From Geosiphon pyriformis (lineage: Eukaryota > Glomeromycota > Glomeromycetes > Archaeosporales > Geosiphonaceae), in contig JAAOMT010000591.1 of the NCBI GenBank assembly GCA_016748015.1, positions 729,996-793,995 of the forward strand: a DNA stretch of 64,000 nucleotides. The letters are read 5' to 3'. This document shows, in pieces, positions 35,685-48,644 of the stretch (its first letter is position 1; each line of letters opens with the position of its first letter). The position numbers were made by a program, and so were the translations under genes. The notes under the pieces were generated by a model. It had not been told where the DNA came from. It made no database searches and worked only from the letters and a program-made list of their open reading frames with translations.

Positions 35685-36605
35685 CAATTTTCTGTATGTT
35701 TGGTACCATTAACTACATTTTTAACTGATGTCATGCATATATTGATGTAATCAGATCAAAGACAAAGTAACCGGGTGACTGCTAAATAGCAAAGAAAATA
35801 GAGCAAAGACATAAATACAATCTATCTGAGAAAATCGAAAGTTAAATAAAAAAATATAATTATAATGGTTTGACTGAATACAAAAAACCAATACGTTTTC
35901 TGGAGATAGGTTGCAATTGTTGTTCAAAAATGATTCTGAGAAAAAGATTTGCTGAATTACATAAAGTGTTTCAAGCTTTCCAGACATTTTCTTAGCAATA
36001 AATGGTGAAAAATAATTGCCAGCTAATGTTTTTATTATTGAGATCAAAATATGTTTTTTAACAGAAACATATTTTAATATGTTAAGAAATTGGCTGCACT
36101 TATTTGAAAAATGTCAAAAATTACTTGGCAATAAATAGTGTAATATTTTGTAATAATACAGATAGTCAAAATAAAAATAATTTTATTATTTGATTTAATA
36201 TTAAATTAAATTTTATAATATCTAAACAAAATTAAAGTATAATAGTGGTTTTAAATTAAAAAGCTTTATTAAAAACAATAATAAATTGTGTAAATTATAT
36301 TGTTAAAATTATAAAAAATTAAATATAGCTGACTTAAATAAAACTCAATATTATAAAAATAAAAAAATATTTAATATTTAAATTTTTATTCTGTGTTAAA
36401 AATTTTTAAAATAATTAATTTTAAAGTTGTTAAATTTTAGATAATTGTTAATAATATTTGTAATAAATTTAATTTATTAAAAATTAAAAAGATAATCTAT
36501 TAAAATTACCAAAAAAATTAAATTTTTATTTATTTTAATATTAATTTTTTTTTTAAATTATAAAATACAAAAATATTTTTATTATAATATTTATTTATTT
36601 AAAAA
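34010..36605 (+). repeat. First copy of a 2596-bp exact repeat flanking the gap
   Basis: Identical in every stretch I compared to 36626-39221 (constant offset 2616), including all reading frames and the AT-rich tail. It ends exactly at the N run. Confidence 0.92.
35685..36605. other. AT-rich sequence up to assembly gap
   Basis: 3' flank of the CRN-like gene. It is moderately AT-rich to about 36050, then extremely AT-rich (runs of A/T with almost no G/C). No gene is seen. It ends at the N run. Confidence 0.7.
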
Positions 36606-36625
36606 NNNNNNNNNNNNNNNNNNNN
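36606..36625. other. Assembly gap (20 N)
   Basis: Exactly 20 N characters. The sequence before (34010-36605) and after (36626-39221) the gap is the same, so the gap is a scaffold join between overlapping contigs and its size is arbitrary. Confidence 0.98.
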
Positions 36626-38300
36626 TCATGCGGCTGTAGGTATCTTCACTGATACTAATTCATCAGTTGCGAACTTGGTACCTTCGAAAGAACACGATCC
36701 TTCAGTACGTAATATCTTCATGCGTTTTGTATTTTCTCTTAAATATTCATCAGACACTGGTTTTCAGGCAAGAGATACGAAACGGAATCTTTATAAACCA
36801 TTCATCTATATAGCAACGATGGATTGTTTACGGTATGCTAATTGGATATATATTATGACTCATTACCGCCATATGATCATGACTTATCGAGTATTTTTGA
36901 ATGTAGTAACTCTATCCCTCATCTGGAAACAATCAATCCAGCTTATGATATTGTTCGGTTCGGTAGGCCGCTCTGGGGCTCTCAATGGTCAGGTCAAACT
37001 GCTAAAACCGACGAAGGCAGATTTGACGAAATATTATGTCTTGCAAAATCCAAGCTTACTGGGGGAGCACTTGAGTGGAGTGAAATCCAGAGAGATGCTA
37101 TCAGACGAAGAGTTGCCCTTGCTTTGCTTGCTTGCATAGCTGCACTTTATGTTTCTCCAACATCAAGTGTTGCACCTGAACTTGTAAAATCGCATATGGC
37201 TACGCTGGTAGCTGTTGACGATGAACACGAGCGGGCACCTTATTACTTACCCATCAGAGCCTTTACTGGCTGAAGCCTCAATGGAACTGTTATCAGAAAA
37301 AGGTGCGGAAATTGTGGTGCTAAAGGAATTAGAAGCAGCGTACAAATCCGGGGGCATTCTTGATGCAGGCGATCAAGGGAGTTGGCAGTGAAATTATTGC
37401 TTTTAGGAGCTTGGCGCCGCCTCGTTTGCTCCGAAAGACGCACCGACAAAGGGGTTTTATTCTCTTATCGCAGACCAGTCATGGAATTTCTTTATGAACT
37501 TCTTAATCCAGACGGACTTTCTAGAGTTAAGCTTCCCAATATCGATGACTTCATTATAGGCTTTACCCACTTCATTTCGATTAATCATAAACCCAACAAA
37601 GAAACTATTGAAGCAATTTGGGAACGACGTGGGGCAATTCACTTCAAGCGTAATCAACAAGGTGCCGACCTTGGGCTAATTATCAAACATCACACTACAT
37701 CACAGTTTGGGGCCATTATATTTCACGTGTGTAATATAGATAGATTCTTCATTATAGGTTTTCGTTTCTCCTGACAAGAAAACTTGTAGGTCAAGAACTG
37801 GGCAAATCCACCAAGCCGAACACAAGAACAAGCTACTGGACCCTCACTTCGGGCAAAGGTCATATTTGATGAGGATTGTGCGGCTTCTATAGAAGCCAAC
37901 TATCTTGGTGTCTATTTACATGTGGGTAAGTAACTATGCACCTTAATTTCTTTTAATTATTCTGGTGGTTTACTTCAATGAAGCGTATTGTTATTCGTAA
38001 ATCATTATGGAATTTTCTTTTGTAGGAAACGCATATACAGAAACTGCTGTTAATATCGAAGCAAAATATTATGACAACACTGCACAAAGAAAGATATTGC
38101 AACGTTCTGTAACGAGGTATAATTCCAATGGGCTCATTGTCCATGGTCTGGGTTCTTTCAATCTCTCAGACGAGTATCGGACTGTCTTTAAGAATCTCAT
38201 TTGCGCATGGAATGACCCACTTACAGTATGTGCTCAGGATGAAACCGAATTGTTGTGTCAAATGCTTCCCTGTGTCTATGGGCCACCTAAAAAGAGGTAA
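36626..38300 (+). pseudogene. Duplicate 3' part of the CRN-like gene (assembly copy)
   Basis: Carries the CRN-like gene from the middle of the exon matching 33946-34088 to the stop at 38298-38300. Same introns (36705-36767, 37727-37789, 37926-38025), same two or three frame breaks and same nuclease-like C-terminus as 34010-35684. It lacks a start, the Walker A exon and a promoter. It should not be counted as a second gene. Confidence 0.88.
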
Positions 38301-39221
38301 CAATTTTCTGTATGTTTGGTACCATTAACTACATTTTTAACTGATGTCATGCATATATTGATGTAATCAGATCAAAGACAAAGTAACCGGGTGACTGCTA
38401 AATAGCAAAGAAAATAGAGCAAAGACATAAATACAATCTATCTGAGAAAATCGAAAGTTAAATAAAAAAATATAATTATAATGGTTTGACTGAATACAAA
38501 AAACCAATACGTTTTCTGGAGATAGGTTGCAATTGTTGTTCAAAAATGATTCTGAGAAAAAGATTTGCTGAATTACATAAAGTGTTTCAAGCTTTCCAGA
38601 CATTTTCTTAGCAATAAATGGTGAAAAATAATTGCCAGCTAATGTTTTTATTATTGAGATCAAAATATGTTTTTTAACAGAAACATATTTTAATATGTTA
38701 AGAAATTGGCTGCACTTATTTGAAAAATGTCAAAAATTACTTGGCAATAAATAGTGTAATATTTTGTAATAATACAGATAGTCAAAATAAAAATAATTTT
38801 ATTATTTGATTTAATATTAAATTAAATTTTATAATATCTAAACAAAATTAAAGTATAATAGTGGTTTTAAATTAAAAAGCTTTATTAAAAACAATAATAA
38901 ATTGTGTAAATTATATTGTTAAAATTATAAAAAATTAAATATAGCTGACTTAAATAAAACTCAATATTATAAAAATAAAAAAATATTTAATATTTAAATT
39001 TTTATTCTGTGTTAAAAATTTTTAAAATAATTAATTTTAAAGTTGTTAAATTTTAGATAATTGTTAATAATATTTGTAATAAATTTAATTTATTAAAAAT
39101 TAAAAAGATAATCTATTAAAATTACCAAAAAAATTAAATTTTTATTTATTTTAATATTAATTTTTTTTTTAAATTATAAAATACAAAAATATTTTTATTA
39201 TAATATTTATTTATTTAAAAA
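36626..39221 (+). repeat. Second copy of the 2596-bp exact repeat (likely contig overlap)
   Basis: Starts abruptly inside an exon (at the base matching 34010) right after the N run and continues past the first copy's end into unique sequence. This is the pattern of an unmerged contig overlap. Confidence 0.92.
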
Positions 39222-42200
39222 CAATATAATTTTTATAATGTATTAAAATACAATATTATATTTAAAAACATAATTATTTTTTATAATAAATAAAAAATAC
39301 AAAAACCAAGAATAATTAAAACTTGATTAAAACACCAAACTAAATATAATTAAAAATATTTAAATTATCTTAACAATTAACAAAAAAAGTAGATTTTTTT
39401 TTACTAATTTCTACTCTGTCCATTTTTGCTACAAAGTTTATATTTATCTTATATTTACATAAATGTTCATGTTTTTTTATTTTATATAATAAAAAATTAT
39501 AAAAAATTTTTCAAAAAAGCAGTAAGAATATCTTGTTCTAATCAAGTTTATTTTGTACTTTGTAATTATTTAAAAGACCAAAATAAGTCATTATTCTGTT
39601 AATTTTGCTTATATATATATTTCCAAAAAACTCAATAAACTTATTATAATTTTGATATATTATAAACTAGCTTTTAAATAATATTATCTAACTAAATTAG
39701 TATGCTTTGTGCATATTTTGTAAGATTAATTAAAGCTTTTAGTCTTTTTTTAAAGCATTATTTACAATTAAACTAACAGCAAACATAAGAAATTAAATTA
39801 AAATATCTTTTAAAACTAAAAAATTGTTACTTTAAAAAATATCAAACTTACTATAAGCAATTAAAATATAATTTGACAAAATTTTAGATAAAATTTTCCT
39901 AACTATTTTAATTAGTACAATAAATTATGTATTTGTTAAAATACTATCTTAGTTATAAGACTTGGAGATTATTAAAATCCATGTTTTTTTTTAAAGAACT
40001 GAAACATTACTAAAAACCAGACAAAAGTTTAATAGATTTAAAAAACATTCTATTATTATGTTATTACAATACTTTTAAAGTTTGTTTGACATGTTAAATA
40101 AGTTAATAATTTTTTTAATAAACAGATTATTAATTACTAAAATTAATTTATCTTTATTGATTTTTTTTATTATACTAGAAAAAACATTTTTTTTTATATA
40201 ATTCAATAGTGTATATTAATAAGATTACAAATTAGACAATATTGAAAACAAGTTTTGCTTTCTTATTCAATCTACTATAATTTTATCAATCCTAAGTCTT
40301 ACTTTATTTGGCACTAAAACCAACTTTTTTTCAATTACCAAATAGTTTAAAATTATTTTATAAAAAAACTATTTTAAAATATTTTTTATTATACTTTCTT
40401 TATTAAAATTAAAATTTTTTATGTATTGGTTAATTATCTTCTTAATTAACACATTTTTGGTTGTTTTTAATTTATAGTACTTGGATTTCTATATTTTTTC
40501 TTGACTATTGACAAATATTTATTAATATTTATTAATTTTATATTATTTTAAATTATATTATTAATTTTAGAAGTTTTTTTATTATTAATGGCTAATTATT
40601 TTTTAATAATACTATTAAATTTAAACTTATTATTTAAACTTATTTTCTTTACAATTTTGGTAATTAACAATTCTAACTTAAAAAACTTTGATAATTATTT
40701 ATTTCTTAAATACTTAAATTTATTGTATCAATATTTAAAAATAATTTTATTTATTGAATCTACTATTATTTTTTTTTAATACTTTTTATATTTTATTTAT
40801 ATTATTAAAATTTTTTATATTTATAAATTTACTTATTATTATTGAGAGCTTAGCAAAAAAATATATCTAAAAGTATATTTATTTGGCATTATTTATTCTT
40901 TAACTCTAAACTTTTAATGATTTTTATTTGCTTATTTCTAAATATTATTTAGACAAACATTTATAAAACCATTCAACTTAATTGAAATTATAACTGCTTT
41001 GTAATTAATATTAAAAAAATCAAATACAGAATTAATTTTATAATTTACAATTACAAATAATAAATTTTTACTTATAAAAATATAATTAATAACTTTTTTG
41101 TTTTTCCTTAAGTTGCTTTAAGTAGAAGTTTTAATTAAAAAATATTTGTTAAATGAATTGACCAAACTCAAATTCAAACAAAACTTGAAACTTGTATTTT
41201 TTTTAGATCTATTTTTATTGAAATTTTTACTTAAAATTATAAAAGAACTAAAGTTAACTATTTTGACAATAAAAAAACTGATTTTTAATACTTAACCAAA
41301 CTTAGTCTTAATAAAAACACCAGCATACAAATCTAAAATCATAACCAAAAGTTTATTTTTAAACAAAATTAAAATAAGTTAGTTTGGGATTTTTTTTATT
41401 TTTAAAACATATTAAACCAAAAAATTGTTTATAATAATAGCCATACTAACACCAAAAAATTTTTTATCTAAACCAGAAGTGAAAATTCGAATTCTATTAA
41501 ATTTGTTAATAATTTACAGTCTAATATTAGATCTTAAATTTATCTTTATAATAATTAAAATTATGTTATTAGATTTCATATATTAACAAATAATGTTTTT
41601 TTGCTTAGTTAAATTGTTTATGCTCCTAATATTGCATATAGCTACTTTTTAAATAAGATTAATTATTAAGATAGTAAAAGTATTTAAAAATCTAAGCTAG
41701 TACACAACTAATCTAATTTTGTTAGAACAAAAATAACAAATATTTCAAAAGCAATTATTTTCAATTTCAGACTGTTCATTTTAGTGATTAGAATCTTAGA
41801 ACTGTTTATGTTTAAACTTAAATTTTTATTTATTGTTATTAAAAAAAAAATAACATTTGTAAATTGTTTAAAACTATATTTAAATTTAAATTTAAACTTA
41901 AAACTACCAAACTGATTAAAATAAAAGATAGAAAAATGAAACCAAAAGTACTAATTCCAAATTGTTTAGCTTATATATAATACTAGTTATTTAATCAGTT
42001 AACAATTCCAGAAACTATTTTAAAGAAGCCAATTAAGTATTAACAAAGAATGTTTTTTGAGAAACAAAAAAAATTTTATTAAACCACAAAACATTAAAGC
42101 AAAAAAAACCAAGAAGATAAACAGAGCAAAAATTAGCAAAAATAACAATTAAAAAAACTATTTGTGCTTAAATTTTGCCACCAAAAACAGCAAATCAGAA

Positions 42201-44129
42201 GATAAGAATATTTTTTCTAACATAAAAATAAGTTAGCTAAAGACAATTTTCATCTAAAGCTAATTTTTTATAAACTTTTTTTAAAGTAAGAACAGAAAAG
42301 TTTTTAAAATTACATTTAAGAAAAAAGTGTTTAAAATATTTACATTTTTTACACCAAATTAAACCCAATCTAGTTCATAAAAATTTTATTTTATTAAAAT
42401 TGGCTTTGTATAAAAAGCAAATTTTATATTTTTTTAATTTAAAACCAACTATAATACAATAAATTTTATTGTCAGCTTCAAATAACTAATTAATTATACA
42501 TGTTTTTTTATTAATTTTTTCTAATAAAACATTTAGATTATGAATAATTGTTTTTACAGACAAAAAAAACAGAAGTGTTCTAAACCAATTTTTTAATATT
42601 TAAACATTATAACTTCTTATAATTTTGGCTATATATATTGAATTTTTCTTAATTAAAAATGACTATCTTGATGCCAATTGTTTAATTTAATTTAATTTAG
42701 TAAATTCTACTATAGTTTTTTATTACAGTTTAATTTAAACAAAATTTTTGTTTTTTAAGATTACTGTTTACTTTGATATCTTTTTTTTAGCTAATAATGT
42801 AGTTTTTTTTATGTTTTTTTCTGATTTAAACATAAATTTAATAATTTTTTCAAATTTTAAGAAGATAGTGGCTTTTTTAAAACTGTTTATTTTTGAAATA
42901 AATTTAATAACTTGTATTTTTGCTGTTATTAATTTTTTTTTAACTGCTAATAGATTAATATTCAAAGCAAAAAATTTTTTATAATCTTGAGATTAATTTA
43001 TTTTCTATTTAAAAAAATATTAAAATAAAATAAAAAAGATTTAACATTTTTTTTTATTTCGAAATTAAGAAAACTAAAAAAAAAATCATAATTTGTATCA
43101 ATATTTACTCTTTTGGCTTTAGAAATAGTAATAGTCAAATCCAGAAGAAAACTATTATTAACATTAACAAAAATATTATTGTCTTCACTATTATTAAACT
43201 TATTGTTTATATTTAAATACACACTATTATCAAAATTAAACTTAACCAAAAAAATATCTTTTTAGTTACCAAAATATTTAATATTATTAAAAATAATTCT
43301 TTTTTTTTAGAAAAAAAAGTCATTAATAAGATCATAAAAAACTTTTTTGAACATTTTTTCTTAAATATGCTATAATTTGAAACAGTTTCTAAGTTCAAAC
43401 AAAAAAATTTTTTGCTTAAAAAATATTAAAAAAAAATAAAAATATCTTGTAATATAAAACCAAATAATTTAAATTTTGTTATTAAAATACTACTAATATT
43501 TAAAAGTTTTTTATTAAATACAACTTTTTTAATGTATTAGTTTTGTTAATTATAATATTTAAATTAGTTTAAAAACTAAATATAATAATTATATATTTTA
43601 ATTATTAAAAAAAATCAAAAAATCAAACATGTAATTACAAATCTAAAAAACCAATTTGTTAATTTTAAAATTAATACAATTAGAAAAAAAATTAATTAAT
43701 TTGGTTTTAAACATATTATAAAAAACAATAATTTTTTTTAATTAATAAAAAAAATTTTAATATTGTTTTTCTTTATTAAAATTTACTAGTAAACAAAAAC
43801 AATTATAATTATATTAAAATATTTAAAATAAATAATAATATATTATAAAATATTAATAAGTTTTAATATAATCTAAAAAACTACCAAAAACACTAAAAAC
43901 ATTTTTAAGTATATTTTACAAAACAATAATAACAACAAAAAATATAGACTTAAAAATTATTAAAAACTTAATAATTTTAAAAATAGAAAATTAACAAGTT
44001 TAATTTAAATAATAATTAAAAAATAAATTTTACATAAAATAACTTAATATTATTTTTAAAAACAGATTTTATATTAATAAAATCATATATAAATTAAAAA
44101 ACAGTCTTAATATAGACTAATTTAATCTT
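38301..44129. other. AT desert, no gene recognised
   Basis: Extremely AT-rich sequence; 38301-39221 repeats 35685-36605. Short open frames at 40588-40779, 42748-42984 and 42998-43398 consist almost only of Phe/Ile/Lys/Asn/Leu, as AT bias alone would give. Blocks at 41.9-43.4 kb are slightly richer in G/C and may be remnants of decayed elements, but I could not align them to anything here. Confidence 0.6.
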
Positions 44130-44951
44130 AAAAAAATATTAAATATTAGAATAAAAATTATTTTTATTGATAATTATATAATATATTAATTAATAATATA
44201 ATCTAAAAAGTTTGATATTTAAAAATTTTAATTAGTTATATTTTTTATATAATAAACAAAATTTCAATAATAATAACTATTAATTTTTAATTTTTTTAAT
44301 ATAATAACTAATTTATTTTGGTGTTTTTTAATTTTTTAATAAACAATTTAATAATTAATTCTATGTTTATATTTTTATTTTTTATTAAATAATTTTTAAT
44401 ATTATAATTTTAATGTTTTTTTAATTAATTAATAAAACAACAAAACAAACAAAACAACAATAACAATAATAATAACAACAACAATAAAAATAATAATAAT
44501 ACCAATAATATTAATAATAATAATAATAATAATATATAATTAGTATTTTGTTAATAACTATAATTAAGAGTTATTTTTTTGGTATTATTAAATTTTGTAA
44601 ATAAATATTGTTAATATTAATTAGTAATAAGTAATTTTAACAAGATAATAATGATTTATGTATTTAAAAAATAAATAAATTTATTAAAAAAAAATTATTT
44701 TAAGTGCTAAATTTCTAATTTTTGAAATTATTTGATAAAAATTTAATAAAAAAATTGTTATTTTTTTTGTTTTTAATATTATTATTATATATACATAAAT
44801 TTTTAATAAATTTTTAATAAATTTTATATTTTTTTAAATTATTATTAAAATTTTTATTATTATATTATTTAATACTTTCTAATATATAATTGGCTAATTT
44901 ATGTTATATTTAGTTATTAATTGGTTTTTTTATATTACTTTATAAATAATA
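44130..44951. repeat. LTR 'ghost' related to element B
   Basis: Aligns with the element B LTR (4388-5260) once C/T and G/A are treated as equal. For example, 44541-44580 'TTGTTAATAACTATAATTAA' matches LTR 'TTGTTAATAGCTATAATCAA'. The TATA region 'TTATTATATATACATA' near 44780 matches 'TACCACTATATATACATA'. The far end near ATAAATAATA matches ATAAGTAACA. Boundaries are approximate. An AAT/AAC-rich low-complexity stretch (44445-44535) replaces the A-rich LTR segment. Confidence 0.65.
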
Positions 44952-45935
44952 CTATTTATTTAAAGAATTTTTAATAATTAATAAATATTATTTAAGTATT
45001 GTTTAAAACAATATTATTAGAAAACAAAAATCCAAACCAAAGTTTATTTTTATTTATAATTATAATAAAATTGAACATTATAATTGGTACAAATAATACA
45101 AAACTAATAAAAAAACAAAAAAACTAGCTTTAAGACATTAAAATTAACACCAAAAACATTAAAAAAAGAATCTTTTAACATTTTAAAAGAGTTGTTATCA
45201 ATTATAGTAAAGAGTTAAAAATGTTGTTTTTTGACTGTTTTTGTTTTTTTGGTTATCTAAATAACAATAAAAAAAGAAATAGAAAAAAAAAATAACTTAA
45301 TTACCAGCTTTTTATTAAGAAAATAAAGATCACATTAAAATTATTTCAGATAAAAGATAAAAAAGATGTTCTGAAACCAGCAAAAGGCTGGTTAACTATT
45401 ACTTTATTTAAAAAAAGTGCTTCCACAGAACATTGTTAAGCAGCTTCAACAGTCACAAGTGTTTTATTAGTATACAACAGTATTTAAACAACACAACTAA
45501 AATTAACATTTTTAATAAAACCAATTATTTTTACAATATTATATTTTCAATACTAAAAAATTTATATAAATGAACATAAAAACTCCAAAATTAATAATTA
45601 AAATATAATTTATTTTGTTTGGTTTTATTGCAACACATTTCAATAATAAAATAATTATATTTAAAAAAACATAAAGTTTTTATATTTAATAAATTATTTA
45701 AATAAAATCAAATTATATGGATTAAATATACGAATTACTTTGTTTAGTCAATAACTTATATCTTTGTATTATTAACAAAGAAATTTCTTACGATCAGCCA
45801 ACAAATACGTGTCCTAGGTTACGTGTCAGTGGAACTGTCCTCTTCGAATTTCTACCAGTCCGGAAAGTTTCAAAATTTTAATATTTTTTTTTGACACTGT
45901 AACTTGTCCTTTTCACTCAAGACATACGGAAAACA
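44952..45935. other. AT-rich spacer and NPL4 5' flank
   Basis: AT-rich without coding signal to about 45720, then more balanced sequence leading to the NPL4 start. I see no clear TATA box. A remnant of the interior of the LTR ghost element may lie at 44952-45050. Confidence 0.5.
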
Positions 45936-48644
45936 ATGGTGAGGGGTGTATTGAGCATCTTTTCCACAAAATTTGAGCTTATTTAACTAAAAAATTTACC
46001 CGCGCATTTCAGCTGGTCCGTATTCGTTCAAAAGAAGGCCAAAATCGCATAGAAGTGGACCCCAAAGATGATATTCTGGTGTTAAGGGATAAGGTAAACA
46101 AGATAGTTACGAAACACAGATTGCCATTCTAAAATTTATAGATCTATTCAAATTATCGTTCATTTATAATTTCACGTCCCTTTCAGATCGCAACCCTAAT
46201 CAAAATTCCCGACCCAACCACAATCAAAATGTCTAATGAACCAACTGGTGGACTATTACTAACATCTCTCGCCGGACAAAGCATCGAGCAGCTTGGAATA
46301 AGGTGCGCCTGGTTCATTTTTCTAGTAAGACGCCATTTCTTTCATTTGACCTTCTGTTTCGACATAATTTGTAACGTCTATCACGTTTTTTTACAGACAC
46401 GGTGATCTCTTGTTTGTAACTTATTCCGACACTCCAACAGTTAGGACTCCTTCGATCGTTGCCGCTGGCAAACAGCCAGAAAAGCTTCCATCAATAGAGT
46501 TTAAAAGTAAAGAACTACCAATGGCGTCAAATGTGAAACAGGATACTGTTGATGATATTTTGGAAAAACAGGACGGCTTGATAAAACGTGGAAGAGATCC
46601 GAAATTGTACGCGTGAAGTAGTGAGCGTGGGTGTCGATTGCTGATTTGAATAAATTTATATGGGTTGGGGATTCACTCGTGTGCTTTGATCATAATAAGT
46701 GCTTTTCTATTTTTTAAATATGAACTTTAGTTGTAAACACACAGTGAATGGAATGTGTGATTATTGCATGCCATTAGAGGTAAATGATGACATTCATCGA
46801 CGTTCCATTTATTGTCGAGTCTTTATTGATGATGATTCTGCTCTTAGCCTTACGATATAAATTACTTGGCTGAAAACCGGATCAAGCACATGTCTTTTCA
46901 CGCATACTTGCGGAAGATCCACAAAGAATATAATAAAACGGCTGGTGCTAATACAAAATTCATACCACCTTTGGAGGAACCTGACTATCGTGTCAAGGAG
47001 AATTGTTTGAACGGACATGCCCCCTGGCCTGAGGGTATATGTACAAAATGCCAACCGAGTGCTGTAACCCTACAACAACAAGTACGCAATTTCAATGTCA
47101 CCCCTATAATAGGAACCTTTTTGACAATATAATCCACGTTAATTTTAGCAATTCCGGACGGTTGATCACGTGGAATTTTCTACCTCAGACCTCATCAATA
47201 ATTTCATTAATTTCTGGCGATCATCTGGAAACCAACGGTTTGGATATTTATATGGACGATATGAATCTTACCCCGATGTACCATTAGGAATCAAGGCTGT
47301 AGTTGAGGCAATATACGAGCCACCCCAGGAGAACCAAATTGATGGTTTAAGTCTCATTCTTCCATGGAATGAGGAGGAGTCAGTTGACGAGACTGCTGCC
47401 ATATGTGGATTGGTTAAAGTGAGTCGAATTTTTAAATGAACCTATAAGCATATTTAATTGATGATAAGAGATTTCAAAAATTTCCAGGTTGGCATCATAT
47501 ACACTGATTTACTTGATGACGGAACTGCCCAATCCAAAGTAGTCTGCAAACGGCACATTGATTCATACTTTTTGTCCTCCCAAGAATGTTGCTTTTCGGC
47601 AGCAATGCAGAATAAAAATCCCAACCTTACTAAATGGAGTGCGACAGGAAAGTTTGCTAGCAAATTTGTCACATGTGTTGTAACAGGAAACGAAAACGGA
47701 GATATTGATGTGAATGCCTATCAAGTTTCTAACAACTGCGCAGCCATGGTAACCGCTGACATTATAGAACCCAGTGTTGAACCCAATGTGATGCGTGTCA
47801 AAGAAAGTACCTCAGAACGATACGTTCCCGAAGTCTTTTATAAATACAAAAATAAATATGGCGTGAATGTGCAAGAGAGTGCAAAGCCTTGTTTTCCTGT
47901 GGAATATTTATTACTTAACGTAAGGATGCGCCAATTTTTCGAATTAAAATCATTTTCCATTGTCAGATCTAAGATCTCTATCATATGCAATAGATGCTAA
48001 TCTCATGCTTTTCATATCAAGGTTACCCATGGCTTTCCATCTAACCCAACGCCCTTATTCATATCCTCCAAGACATTCCCGATTGAAAATCGTCCTGAGC
48101 TAGAAGTGCAAGATTTCAAAGCACTGGGGGCCATTCTCGGGAATGAAAAAAATTCTGATTCTTTGATTAAATATCTTTCTGACTTTCATTTGCTCACATT
48201 TATAAAGAGCACTGGGATTTTAGATAAGGTTTATGTCCTAATTAATTTTTATTTTGAGTGATTCGATCAAAATTATTACTAACATTTTTTTCTATAGCAT
48301 GATTTCCAGATTTTAGGAAGACTAGCCGTCACCCATGCCCCAGATGATGTATTGCCACTTGTGCAAAGTTCTGGTTGGCAGACTTTAATGACAATTATGC
48401 AAGGTAATTGTAAGTTTTTCTTAACTTCTATAATAGATCATAATAATAAGCTATTCCATTAATGAACTCACGTTTATTCTATGCAGATGCTTCAGTATTA
48501 CCTAATCAAGTTGGTGGTAAAATACCTGTTAATGAAAGTGGTAGCGCCTCAGCTAGTGGGGGACAATGGAGTTGTAGGCATTGCACGTTTGTCAATCCAC
48601 GTGCCACGATTAATTGTGAAATGTGTGGATTACCAAAAGATTGA
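45936..48644 (+). CDS. NPL4: NPL4, Cdc48/p97 cofactor for ubiquitylated substrates
   Basis: With Ufd1, Npl4 recruits ubiquitin chains to Cdc48/p97 for ER-associated degradation and chromatin extraction. Coding exons: 45936-45938, 46013-46093, 46187-46302, 46397-46612, 46731-46779, 46848-47081, 47149-47418, 47488-47919, 48022-48228, 48298-48403, 48487-48644. All introns are GT-AG, 67-118 nt, total 623 residues, which is family length. The first coding exon is only the ATG. Domains: N-terminal ubiquitin-like (about 1-80, '[15 protein letters not shown]'); Npl4 zinc domain from residue 140 ('[12 protein letters not shown]', '[12 protein letters not shown]', '[13 protein letters not shown]'); MPN-like core ('VDHVEF', 'FGYLYGRYE', '[12 protein letters not shown]'); C-terminal NZF finger with Cys 601, 604, 615 and 618 ('WSCRHCTF', 'NCEMC'). 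An intact single-copy host gene. AATAAA at 48843 is a plausible poly(A) signal. Confidence 0.96.

Noticed and set aside
34010-39221. Real tandem duplication of a Crinkler-type gene
   Set aside because: The exact repeat begins right after the N run and mid-exon, and the first copy ends exactly at the gap, which fits an assembly overlap much better.
42748-43398. Small membrane proteins suggested by Phe/Ile/Leu-rich frames
   Set aside because: Both strands give hydrophobic or Lys/Asn-rich frames there, as AT-only sequence does; no start context, introns or homology seen.
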